From positions 120,892 to 184,891 of the forward strand of contig WNNJ02000687.1 of assembly GCA_012934845.2 (NCBI GenBank): a stretch of DNA of 64,000 bases, given 5' to 3'. This DNA is from Pomphorhynchus laevis (Eukaryota; Acanthocephala; Palaeacanthocephala; Echinorhynchida; Pomphorhynchidae). A program made the position numbers and the translations under genes. Below the pieces are notes generated by a model that saw only the letters and a list, made by a program, of their open reading frames with translations, was not told the DNA's origin and made no database searches. Shown here one piece after another: positions 34,620 through 45,667 of the stretch (its first letter is position 1; each line of letters starts with the position of its first letter).

Positions 34620-35030
34620 TGGCTCGCATTAACGATGAACTCCTGACTCTTTTATCAACTCCTGAACAGTTAATATCAACTGTGCAGGCACGGCGGAAGA
34701 ACTAAAGCAAATTTGGGAACTAATTAAAAGTGTTGGACCCTCATATGGTATTTTCATCAACGAGACAAAATCAAAATTATTAATTAATAAAGTAAATAAG
34801 GCGCACGCGCAACAAGTATTCAATTCAAAAGCTATCAAGTTGAACATCACTTCAGAGTCTTTAGCAATTTTGGAGGTCACTCGTAGGTACTGTGGATTTC
34901 GAAGAAGTTGATGTTAAAAAGAAATTATTGACATGGAAGAATATGATTTTGAATCTATGTCAAATATCATGTTATGATCCTAAATCAGTATTTATAGGCA
35001 TGTAATACTTGTTACAATAAAAATGGGAAT
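34620..35030 (+). mobile_element. Family F LINE fragment (F3)
   Basis: The plus strand reads GTAEELKQIWELIKSVGP, then YGIFINETKSKLLINK (34690-34790), equivalent to the GSADELVRVWNLMRLIGP and YGYFLNESKSRLLVH parts of F1. It continues for about 60 codons before decaying. Confidence 0.65.
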
Positions 35031-35390
35031 ATATTAAATATCTTCTCTTCTCTGGAAGAGAAGCTGCTGGATTATTACAACGATAGTTGCAATTAAAGCA
35101 AGAAAACCTATCGGCATATGTAGATACGGAGGATGAAATTCGTAGTTGAAAAAATGTGTTCACGTTTTATTGCATCACAATGTCGACATGGTTTTAGTTT
35201 GATATCTAATTAATAAAAATTAATTGATAAATTTAGCGAAAATTTTTCTCAAATAGTAAGCAAAATGATTCACCAGTTAATTTTGATCAACATATTTTAA
35301 TAAAAAGAAAATTTATTGTTATACATTCTAAATTTTATTCAATGCTTTAAATATTAGATATGTTACATAGTGGCCAGTTGCATTATGTAG

Positions 35391-36040
35391 TTGGTTATTT
35401 TTGCTTCTGTCAATTTTTTCAGGATTTTCACTTACGTATTTCAATACGAAATTCAAAATGCCTTCAATTTTATGTCCTCAAATAAGGCTTCGGGTTCTGA
35501 CAAGCTTTGTGTTGAACAGATAAAGGCAACGTTTTCTATTGTCAGTAATTATTGGACGCATATGTTTAATTGCTTTCTATTCGGTTGTCCTCTTCCGGAC
35601 ACGTGGAAAATAGGTATAATTAAAGTACTATATAAGGGTAAAGTGGATATTTCCTCCTCGAATTCATATCGTGGGATAACTCTGTTAAACCATTCTTATA
35701 AACTTTTCTCAATGGTAATCACTATTCGTTTATCTAGATATCGCGAGAATCTTTTACCGTCGGAGCAGTTCGGTTTCCCAAAGCACATTCAACAATTGAT
35801 TCAATTCGCCTCGTACGTCGAGAGGTCTTAAATACTTTTTTACAAGACCGCTCAATCTATGGAATATTTATCAATTTCGAACATGCATTTGATTCTGTCA
35901 ACAGACAACTATTGCTACTGAAGTTGAAGAACATTTGCAGCGTAAACGGACGCTTCCCAGGTCTGATTTACTCAAAATTTAATCCTCAGAGCGTTTCTAT
36001 TTTGTTGCATAGTGGTCATGTGTTTGCTCGGCATTCATAG
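35391..36040 (+). mobile_element. Family G LINE RT N-terminus (G2)
   Basis: The 146-codon frame 35391-35831 gives a good N-terminal RT domain: EIQNAFNFMSSNKASGSDKL, FNCFLFGCPLPDTWKIGII, YRGITLLNHSYKLFSMVI and LLPSEQFGF. After a frame change it continues with RSIYGIFINFEHAFDSVNRQ to about 35920 (first catalytic Asp block). The copy ends where family A copy A3 starts (about 36040). It is the best guide to the decayed G1 at the start of the window. Confidence 0.75.
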
Positions 36041-39000
36041 AAGCAGCCGATAACCTGTCTAAGTCCTCGTGCATCCCTTTTTTGGGGTACAACCTGAAAT
36101 TTCAGCATCTAAACTCTGATGATTTGACTTTCACCACTGCAATTCCTGCCACAAGTAGGGGCATTGGGGATCTAACTGTAAAGCTATAAGAATTTGTGGT
36201 GATTGTGGTCAACAGAGTTGTACACATGCTGCTGGCGGGAAGTGTGATGCACTCCCGAAATGTTCGAACTGTGGGCGGGGCCATCCCGCTGTGTCCCGTA
36301 AATGTGATGATTTTAAAAAATACAGAGATAGATTCTGCTCGTCTTCCCAAGTGAATAAAGAGACTGCTAGTTTCTCTGTAAGTTCCTCAAGGATGTCCGA
36401 CAAGGACATCATCCGGCTCTTTGACTTGCAAAAACAATCATTACTAAAACAGATTGAGAATTTAATCATTCAGAAATTTTCTCTCCTGTATACAGCACCT
36501 GAAATTGTCAGACCTATTTCCATGGCCGAATCTAAGAAGCGGGAGCATCAGCTCATACTGTACCCTCAATCAAAGTGGGGATCTTACTGAATGCGAAAGG
36601 CATGACCTCATTGAGAGATGAAGATATTGCCCGTGGGCAAGTGCTAACTTTGGAGAGTGCTAGTGACAGGAAGGGTAACCCTTCTGTCCCTGGCTCCGTA
36701 TAGGGTTATGGCAATCCCACCTAGCTAACCTAACATAATGGAGTTCACGTGAGTCTTTATCAATGAATATCCTTCAGTGGAATTCGGGAGGTGCTTCTGC
36801 CCTTAACTTATATCTGGTAGAGATGCGGATGTTATAGTTCTTCAGAAGACGCTGTCTATCCGTCTTTCCTAGGACATTACTCGATTTATCCCTAAGCACA
36901 TTTGTTCCCACTATACTTCGTATATAACCCCGCCTTACTCCTCTTCATCTTAAGGTCTTCTAACCTTAGTTAAATGCTCTTTAAGATATTCCCTCTTGCT
37001 AAACTACTATTGTCCAGCCCTGTTTTGTTTAGTTATATCACTCTGTAAGAACGGTAAACGCCTCAGTCTAGCCAATGTCTACATCTGTCCAGGTGAGATC
37101 TACAAGAACTGTGACCACCTTGATAGGATTATTGATAGCGGTTATGACATGGTACTTAGTGATTTCAACGACATAACTAGCCGTTGGATTAATGCAGCAC
37201 TCCGCAGAGCCAGGAACGGTTTTCTTATTCATAAACCATCATCCCCCACCTTTCACTGCACATCAACGAATTCACTCCTCGACTTACTGCTACTACAAAG
37301 AGGTGGTTGTTGAAACCCCTCTGACGGAGTAGCCCCGACAACATCTGTCCACCTCTTATGACTTGATTCATTGACGGATATAAGAGGATACACTGATTCG
37401 AAGGAGATTCTACTTTGATCCAATCAGAGTGGCTTTCTTTCAGGCAACTATTTAACGCTCCCCCGAATTGGGAATGAGATTCTAACCAAATTTAATTCCT
37501 ACCTCTCTTCGCAAGCTACCTCGATACTTTCGACTACCTATAGAGGTCGTATTTACAGTACTCAAGACCATTGCATACATGCTCCGTCTTCCCAATCTCT
37601 CTACTTCTACAAGGCAATCTCTCATGAAATAATATTGGAGCACTAGATTTAGGTTCCAACTGGGTAAAGATAGGGCAATCATTGCTTCCCTTAATTTAGT
37701 TCAGTCTTTCTTCTGGAAGATATTCAAGAAGGAGAAATTTGTCTGTTGGAAGGATAGAGCCTCGGATTGGATTGGTAAAATATGTATTGATAAAGTTTTG
37801 GAGGAATTACTAGCCCTACATAATTATGGAGCCACGCAATCACCCCAGTCAATACCGCCTTGGGGAGACTTCAGGAGTAGAGACCTATCTGTCACAGATA
37901 TCCTTCACTCCTAGTGGCCTCTTCCGGACACCTCTAAATCCGTTGCGCCACTCTCTTCTCATGTCTGTCAGCTTTTGACAATTGAACAAAGACGAGAAGT
38001 GGTCATCACAATGCTTTTAGTCATCCCTTCCGATGTGGCCAGCATCAACATTACTAGACGAGTTTTTATACCCAAGAACAATTCGGTCTCGTGCTCTAAA
38101 GACCTGCGACCCATTTCGATTCAGAATTCCCTCATCCCCATTTACGAGAAAGTACTTGCGCGTAAAATCCGCGGCTATCTAAGTAGGCAAAATTTAATCC
38201 CACCAGGTTTTCATGGATTCGTCAAGGGTCGCTCGGTCTATTCAGCAGTGGGTGAAGTTCATCACTTCTGTCGGGAAAATAGTAATCAACTTGCTGTGGC
38301 TGTTTTCCTTGACTTTCTTACTGCATTTAACCGCATATCCATTCCCTTCGTTATCTCTTCTCTCAGGTCCCTAGGTTTGCCTGCGAGAATTGTTAACAGT
38401 GTGGAGATATCACTGTACACCAAGCGATTATATTATAAAGACGACCCTAATGCGCGTCAGTTCTACATTATTACGGGTGTGCCCCAATGATTCTCTCTTT
38501 CTCCTATCTTATTTGTTGCTGCTTCCATCGAACTTTTTAAAATATTTAAACGCGATCAACGTCTAGTTGTATAAGCTGTTGATACCACATCCCTGTTCTC
38601 TGGATGCAGGTGCAAAGACGTAGTCTCGGACGTAAGCCGATTATTTTTTAAGATTAAGAAACCAGTTAACTCTGTCCAATCTCAATTTAAACTCCGCCAA
38701 ATCGCAAGTGGTTGTCTTCCATCGCACCCCTGCAACAAAGCGAAAACTTAAGAGACTAGCACTCTCTGCTCTCTACTCTATTTTGACTAATCAACTACTC
38801 TCTACCTTCAAGAGTCGAGTAAAATACCTGGCGTTCACCGTAACGGTGAACTGGTCAGCAAAAGCTGACCTGGATAGACTAAAACGTATCCTGAAGAGAG
38901 CTAGATGTGCCCTTAAACATGCTCAACATCTGTCATTGAAAGGGAAACCCATGTGCGCCTCTGGGGTACTTAGGCTATCTCATGATTAGTTTTCTTTTCG

Positions 39001-39296
39001 AGGTGACGTCCCCCAGAGCAAAGGCTAAGGTTTCTCAAGCTCCTCATATCTCGTTTACCCAGCATAGTCCGCCTCGATTGGACTCTTCGGGGGGGGGTGA
39101 AAGACCCGGGTGGTTTAGTCGGAGGGCGGCGTGTTGGATTGGCTGGAGGACTCAGATTTCACTGGAGCTGAGGACATGATGGTGAAGAAGAAGTAAACCG
39201 AAAGGAAGTAAGAATGTTGAAAATATTTGGTTTTTCTGACAATTTCTTCTAGTTTTAAATTAATCCTTGCTATTTGTTTAATAAAGTCTTTATTAT
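36040..39296 (+). mobile_element. Family A LINE copy A3
   Basis: 5' truncated inside ORF1, at the end of the RRM-like part. ORF1 C-terminus with CGDCGQQSCTHAAGGKC and CSNCGRGHPAVSRKC (36210-36590); endonuclease (36740-37330, with SLANVYICPGEIYKNC and LSDFNDITSRWINAA); linker (37480-37850); RT (37975-38490: RREVVITMLLVIPSD, DLRPISIQNSLIPIYEKVL, VFLDFLTAFNRI); then a break where YADD should be and the rest to 39179. The 3' UTR ends in TTAATAAAGTCTTTATTATT at about 39277-39296. All three domains contain stops. Confidence 0.85.
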
Positions 39297-39299
39297 TAT

Positions 39300-40310
39300 T
39301 TCCGAAAGAATATCACGATGCTGTATATTATTTATATTATATAAAATAATGTTGTATATTATACGATTAGTAATTAATACAGTTCGAAATTAGTATGGAA
39401 ATAGAAGCATAAGCCAAGCAAAGATCACCAAACGTAAATGTATTGAATGCATTGTTAGCGGAATCAGAAAGGGAAGTACCTACTATTTTGTTATCCTTCA
39501 TTTTTGGACGTATGTAGGATATATGAACAGTCCTATAAACTAAAATGTGGTTCGTACAAAGAAAACGATAACTAGAAAAGAGTAAAACAAACTCAATTGA
39601 TACCTTTTTCTATCTGATTGACTCACTGAAACTTTGCTTGCAACTCTCTTCTTGTTTATTTTTGCTGAATCGATAAGTTTTAACACAACTAAAGCGAATG
39701 GTTAAAGTACCGTATAGTTTCTGTTTCTTATAAGGAATTTCAATTAGTTCATTTAGTTCCTGAAGCTTTCTCTTTCTAGAAAGCTGAATTACGAACATAG
39801 TAGATCGTGTTAATTAAATTAACTCAATAACGATTTTTATATTTAACTCAAATTGAGAACTGACCTGATTCATATTAAAATGAGTTGTGTTCTGTCTCAT
39901 TTAAAATTCGCGAAAATCTCGAACGGATCCAAATATATTTTAAATTATATTGTATTTAATATCTTATATATAATTATATATTTATGGTACGCTTCTAATA
40001 TATTTTCTATCTCATGTGAAAATGCAATTAACTTCTATAAGACTATCGTTTTTCTTCTGTCTAAATGTGGTATCCCGGCATTATGGTAAGATCAAAATCA
40101 CATCAAAATTTTGCACAATCAAATAGGATTCAGTGGTGGTTTATAAAACGTGTATTAGAGGTATCCGTGAAATGATTTAAATTATTTTATTTAATTAAAT
40201 ACAATATTCTATTTTATCTTTATTTTATCAAATTGATAAAATAAATACTTTTAAATTAATTTAAAAATCAATTTAAATTGATTTTTAATTATATCATTCT
40301 TAATAAAACT
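39300..40310. other. AT-rich stretch without recognisable features
   Basis: Two short frames (39610-39798 minus, 39853-40089 plus) have no recognisable motif and compositions expected by chance. No repeat shared with the window was seen. Confidence 0.5.
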
Positions 40311-41045
40311 AATCTTAATGATAAAGAAGGTATATATGAGCATTAAATTAACATCAATTAAAACTACTTTTTATTTATATCGTAAAGATGACATATTTAA
40401 TTTATAACATATGTTTGCATGAAATATAAAATATAATACATTAAATAATGAAATTTTAAGAATTGCAACAATTTGTAACGATATTGGTTTTATTCAAAAT
40501 CATTTGAATAATTTAATAGATACATATTTTAAACTAGGTTACTATAAAAATACCATCAAACAGAAAATAGTAAAATATATAAATCAACACAATAATATAA
40601 AAAATAAATTTAAACTCTTAAGTGCCAAATTTTTATGGATGGATAATTAATAATATACTTTGTATTAGAATAAGATACTATATAATCAAATTTCATCAAA
40701 GGAAATAAGTCCTTTGCACGTATTTGGCCCCGCTGCTATGTTGGGTTGAGGAATATGGACCGAAACATGATAGCATAGTAGTTCTCTTTGATGACCTCTA
40801 ATCCTTATTCTGATACAACGTCTGTTATTTATCAGTCAATTCATAAAAATTGACTTTTATTTTTAATTTTAAATTTTTATTTTAATTTGATACAAGTAAA
40901 CATTTTAAAACAATTATTTATAATTATTCAAATTTTGATTTATTGATGTGGCATTATTGTTTTTATTTATTTTATTTATTTATTTTTATTTATTTATATT
41001 TTATAATTGTATTAAATACGTATACTTAGTTAGCTGAATTGATTA
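40310..41045 (+). mobile_element. Penelope-like element, 3' end of RT ORF and 3' UTR
   Basis: 40310-40650 matches the last 110 or so codons of the PLE ORF at 45668-46792 (NDKEGI, TLNNEILRIATICNDIGF, YFKLGYYKN, GKFLWMDN), with a deletion near 40405. It is followed by the 3' UTR (TTTGTATTAGAATAAG, CCGAAAC.TGATAGCATAG, GATGACCTCTAATCC) and a distal tail ending TTAAATACGTATAC.TAGTTAGCTG near 41030. Confidence 0.75.
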
Positions 41046-41046
41046 T

Positions 41047-41190
41047 ATTGTAAAGATGACAAATTTAAATTTACAAGAAACATATTTTCGCATGAGCATT
41101 CATGCATACCATACACTATAAAATATAATACATTAAATAATGAAATTTTAAGAATTGCAACAATTTTTAACGATATTGGCATTTTAACGA
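41047..41190 (+). mobile_element. Penelope-like RT fragment, left half
   Basis: Matches the PLE ORF around KDDIFKFTRNIFLHEHSC to TICNDIG. It breaks at 41190 and seems to continue at 41525, so an insertion separates the halves. Confidence 0.65.
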
Positions 41191-41525
41191 TATTGTAATT
41201 TTCTAAAAATGCGAAACCCGGTTTATTAAACCGGATTTCAGAACAAAGTAGAATTGTTGTATTGTTATATCGTGATTGTTATTTACTCATTGTTATAGGT
41301 CATACATGTAAAGGTTCAATTTAATGTTTTTATGCAATTTAAGTTTTCTGATTATAAATAAGTTATTATTTTCAAACGGCTGAGTTAAAAAATATTAAAT
41401 TGGCTTTTTGATATTTCGCTAACTACTGTTAGCATCTTTAGAGTAATTTAATGAAAATGCTTACAGTAGTTAGCGAAATATCAAAAATAATTTCTTTTTT
41501 CCTTAGATCCAGCTCCAATAATTAT
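41190..41525. mobile_element. Insertion with inverted hammerhead-like motifs
   Basis: Separates two halves of a PLE fragment. It holds an inverted pair around 41411-41480: GATATTTCGCTAACTACTG on the left and CAGTAGTTAGCGAAATATC on the right, about 30 bases apart. Each half resembles the PLE terminal sequence described at 42640-43100. It is probably two PLE ends joined head to head. Confidence 0.5.
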
Positions 41526-41680
41526 TTATCATTTGAATAATTTAATAGATACATATTCTAATCTAAGTTACTATAAAAATAAAATCAAACAAAACATAGT
41601 AAAATATATAAATCAACAAATTATTATTGAAAATAAATTTAAAATATTTAAGCGGAGACTGTTTATGGATGGATTATGGT
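41525..41680 (+). mobile_element. Penelope-like RT fragment, right half
   Basis: Matches the last 50 or so codons of the PLE ORF (HLNNLIDTYF, SYYKN, KYINQ) and ends near the stop codon region (LFMDGL). Confidence 0.6.
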
Positions 41681-41699
41681 TGCATTAGATCACATCCAT

Positions 41700-42640
41700 C
41701 ATTTGCAAGTATGTGTCGACGATAAACGTAAAACAGGCAACAAGCAAGAATGTTAAATTGACTAAACAATTAACATATACATTGCAGACAACATTTAAAA
41801 TTCATTTAGATCATTTGCATTACATAAAAGACAAAGCAATACTTTATTCCTAATAACGTTTTAATTCAACATGAATGTCAATGTCTCATCATTAATCTGG
41901 ATGTGCGAAGGATGTATTATACCATTTACCAAATTCAAATGTTTTGGCACAGGTTTTTATAACATAACGTCATCTCTGTATATCTTGTATAAGTCTAAAA
42001 CATACTTGCCATCGATTATTTTCGTATAAGGATCACTTTACTAAAAGCTTAAAATGCAACAATTTGTATCGCGTTTTATATTAAAAGCATACCGAAAAAG
42101 TGAACGTTGATCACTTTTTCTTTTCTAAATATCTATTTTATAATTCATAATCAGATTTCGTTCCCTTTGTTTCCAACTGTGTATATCGTATTAATTTCCG
42201 GCTAACCATATGTAAACTATTTATTGGTAATTAATATATTTTATGAGAACAATTCTAGTCCAAAATCTGACGTACAAGTTGTTCTTCTTATTTAAATTAT
42301 TAAGTTATCACCATTTTTATGTGCTATAGATCCAAAAAATATGCAATAAAATAGAACAACAGATAATCTAATATTAAAAAATAAAATTTCAAATTAAATG
42401 AACGAGCCCCGTTTTTCCTTTTAATGTTGACCATCACCGCCGCAGATGTTAACTAATTCATTAATTCGGCTACACACATTATTAATAATAAATTTTGGCA
42501 TAACTGAAATTTCATATACTAAAATAAAGAAATTAGTTTATTTAACTTTGACACTGTCGCATTATACTCAACCAGTATTCTACTTATATTTATATTGATA
42601 TAAATACAACAAAATATGCATTTTACAAATTTTGATATAT
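41700..42640. other. AT-rich stretch without recognisable features
   Basis: No convincing ORF or RNA gene. 42095-42125 has AAAAAGTGA and TCACTTTTTC as a short inverted repeat around GAACGT. Nothing else noted. Confidence 0.4.
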
Positions 42641-42960
42641 ATAAATATTGTAAATAGTTGAAAATGATCCATTTATCGATACAGAATTATTGGAGCTAAA
42701 TCAAGAAAGGAAAATTTTATTGATATTTCTCTATCCGCTATTAATAGTAAAGATTAATAATATTATATTATTAATCTTTAGATAATAACCGTTTTAGTAA
42801 TTTTCTGAAGATGCCAACAGAGGTTAGCGAAATGTCGATACCATTTTCCTCCTCTCTTTGATCAAATTATCTTAATTACAAATTATATCTTTATTACTAT
42901 TTTTTATTTTAAAATTTTTATCATTATATAAATATAAATAATATAACATCATATATAATT
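42640..42960 (+). mobile_element. Penelope-like terminal sequence with hammerhead-like motif, plus orientation
   Basis: Contains CTGAAGA (42805-42811), a short stem-loop (GCCAA/TTAGC) and GAAA (42829-42832), the order of a hammerhead catalytic core. Upstream (42650-42720) is the shared TGTAAATAGTTGAAAATGA and GAATTATTGGAGCT series. No ORF. I infer it is the terminal repeat of a PLE. Confidence 0.5.
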
Positions 42961-42969
42961 ATTTATTAT

Positions 42970-43340
42970 TTAAAAGATTGAAAATAGTTGATAATAATCC
43001 ATTTATTGATAAAGAATTATTAGAGCTGGATCAAAGAAAAATGGAACATTTTATTTGATATTTCGCTAACCTCTATTAGCATCTTCAGAAAATTACGTTT
43101 TTTAAAATGTACATGCCTTCATAAAAGAATTCAAAACGATTGCCACCATTTTCTTTGAGCAGGTGCTGCTCTTATTAGCGATAAACAGCTGCTTTTAGTG
43201 TTGTTTGAATTGTTGTGACATGATTTTTAAAGGTACACAAAATGCAATCAAAAAAGGTGATTTTAAATACTTTAGAAACAAAACAAAAATAATAACAATA
43301 ATATTTCCATTCAAAATAAATAATTTGAAAAATTAGTAAA
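42970..43340 (-). mobile_element. Penelope-like terminal sequence with hammerhead-like motif, minus orientation
   Basis: On the minus strand: CTGAAGA (43088-43082), stem-loop GCTAA/TTAGC, then GAAA (43064-43061). It is the better of the two cores because the stem is fully paired. Upstream on that strand (43340-43230) lies PLE-like sequence shared with 45340-45420 and with 56165-56240 (TTTATTCGGTATTTTAC). It faces the plus copy at 42640, so the two form an inverted pair. Confidence 0.5.
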
Positions 43341-43379
43341 ATACCGAATAAAGAATCCAATAATTCTTTATAATAATTT

Positions 43380-43685
43380 TAATAATAATTTATTTAAAGT
43401 GGCAAATGCGTGCCAACTACACGCTTACAAGACCAATAACATAAAAAGAGCCTAGGAAAACGAGATTATCAAGTAGTGAGAGTTGAGAGATTGCTTCTTG
43501 AGAAGAGGGCGAACAGTGCCGCATTTTTAGTTGGAAGGAAATGTGCGGCTGCGGATAGACAAGTTGAACAAAGTGGTTAGAAAGGGTGAGATGAAGCAGA
43601 ATATTTTTTTAAATATTTCGGCAATTTTTGAAGGTACACAAAATGCAATTAAAAAGGTTGATTCAAAATACTTTAGAAATCAAAT
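43380..43685 (-). mobile_element. Short internal-deletion derivative of family B in PLE sequence
   Basis: On the minus strand a family B RT N-terminal scrap (TTGTTCAACTTGTCTATCCG, then a stretch like GAAGCAATCTCTCAACTCTC) joins within some 90 bases to the family B 3' end (GGCACGCATTTGCCAC). It is flanked by an approximately 50-bp direct repeat (a GGTACACAAAATGCAAT core with TACTTTAGAAA) at about 43231-43284 and 43650-43683. The same joint and flanks recur at 55735-56245, so this is a small repeat family of its own. Confidence 0.6.
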
Positions 43686-43689
43686 CAGC

Positions 43690-45421
43690 TAACTGAGTCT
43701 ACGTAATTAATATAATTATAAAATAAACAAAACATAATAATGCTAAATCAAAATTTAATAATTAAATAATAAAATTAAAAATTGTTTTTAGATTTTCTAT
43801 AATTTAAATCAAGTTAAAATAAAAAATTGAAATTTAAAATAAACGTCATTTTTATGAATTGACTAATAAATAACAGACGTTATATCGTAATAAGGATTAG
43901 AGGTCATCAGGAAAAATTGCTATGCTATCAGGTTTCGACCCCAAACTCCTCTACCCAACATAGCAGCGGAGCCAAATAAATGCTAATGACGTATTTCCTC
44001 TGATAAAACTATCTAGTATCTTATTCTAATACAAAGTATATTATTTATTATCCATCCTTAAAAATTTGCCACTTAAGAGTTTAAATTTATTCTTTATATT
44101 ATTGTGTTGATTTATATATTTTACTATTTTCTGCTTGATGTTATTTTTATAGTAACCTAGTTTAAAATGTGCATCTATTAAATTATTTGAATGATTTTAA
44201 AGTAAACCAATATCATTACATATTGTTGCAATTCTTAAAATTTCATTATTTAATCTATTATATTTTATTTTATATTCTATGCATGAATGCTCATGCAAAC
44301 ATATGTTTCTTGTAAATTTAAATATGTCATCTTTACGATTTAAATTAATAGTAGTTTTAGTTAATGTTAATTTAATGTTCATATCTAGATATACACCTTC
44401 TTTATCATCAATATTGGTTTTGTTAAGGCCTTGCTGGATAAATTTGTTCACTAATTGAATAAATATTATTAGAATTAAATACACATATATCATCAATATA
44501 GCGAAACATATTTCATATATTTATATAGTTTAGATTTAGTTTTTACACAGTTATGAACAAATTCATATTCTATAAAGCTTAAAAACAAGTCAGCTATAAT
44601 TAGACTACTATGACCTCCCATTGGAACACCTTTTATTTGCCTAAATATAGATGTCCCTACTTTTAAATAATTTTGATTTATCAAAATATTTAAGGATTCT
44701 ATTAATTAAATTTTATCCATATATTTATTATATATATCTTTTTCCGAATAAAGGATTAATTAATTTTACTAACGCTTCTTTAATATCTACTAAACTCTAG
44801 ATTTGTATAAAGCGTACTAAAATCGTATGTATTTATATTCTGAAAATTTATTCCTTTTGTATGTTCTAATTTTTTTTTGTAGAATTAATACTGAAATAGT
44901 GTTTTATACCAGTAATAATTTCGATTTCCTTACAATATTTTTTGAAGTGTGTTTTAATTACTTTTAGTATTTTATTGATATAGACAGAAAGTGGTATTTA
45001 ATGTACATTTAAACGCACTACATATGAACCTAGGTTTTATTGGATTTTTATGTAATTTTGGATTCCAATATAATATAGGTATAGTTTTATTATCCGATTC
45101 AACCTTTATACCCTTTTTATCCATTATAGAACAGTGACTTGTAATAATTGTTTCAAAACTTAACTCAATACGTTCATATGTTGGATTTACATTTAAATCA
45201 TTAGAATTAACCTCTTTCATTAGTATATAATAATAAAGCTTTTTGCATATGAAGGCAAAGTTATTACTAGCTTTATCAATAGTTGTTATTATATAGTTAT
45301 CCTTCAATTTGGTAAGTTCTGTATACATATCAAAAATAATAAAACAAAAATAATAACAGTAATATTTCCATTCAAAATCAATAATTTGAAAAATTAGTAA
45401 AATACCGAATAAAGAATCCAA
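43690..45421 (-). mobile_element. Penelope-like element, minus copy with 3' UTR
   Basis: From 45421 downward: an N-terminal part (ELTKLKDNYIITTIDKASNN, FICKKLYYYILMKEV, PILYWNPKLHKNPIKPRFIC), which is lost in the plus copy, then RT palm (KGVPMGGHSSLIIADLF at about 44640-44600) with breaks, the C-terminal part (44496-44197), and a 3' UTR to about 43690 ending in the TAGACTCAGTTAGCTG-type tail. Several frames are needed. DKA and FICKK near the N-terminus, and YWNPKLHK, are typical of PLE RTs. No GIY-YIG endonuclease is seen in either copy; it could be N-terminal and outside the surviving part, as in some invertebrate PLEs, or absent. Confidence 0.75.
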
Positions 45422-45444
45422 TTATTCTTTATAATAATTTTAAT

Positions 45445-45665
45445 AAAAATTTATTTAATGTGGCAAATGCGTGCCAACTTCACGCTTACATAACCACTAA
45501 CAAAAAAACTCAGCAAAAGTCACAAATTAGTAAATTGTTGAAATGGAATTGGATTTGGCATTTGAAGCACGGCATTGATGTTGATTGGCGTATATGAATG
45601 GGTATACGACTCAACGAAAGAAGATCAGCTACAAGGAAGGAGCGGAAGCCAAAAGATGTAGAGTA
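45445..45665 (-). mobile_element. Family B 3' fragment between two inverted PLE copies
   Basis: On the minus strand this is the last 200 or so bases of a B4-type copy (TTGGCTTCCGCTCCTTCCTT, CCCATTCATATACGCCAATC, then GGCACGCATTTGCCACATTA). It joins PLE coding sequence directly at both ends. Confidence 0.65.
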
Positions 45666-45667
45666 AT

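Noticed and set aside
43175-43360. A 61-codon minus frame as a small membrane protein (aromatic-rich)
   Set aside because: The same DNA recurs at 45340-45421 and 56165-56240 as PLE sequence; the hydrophobic look comes from TTT/TAT-rich DNA.
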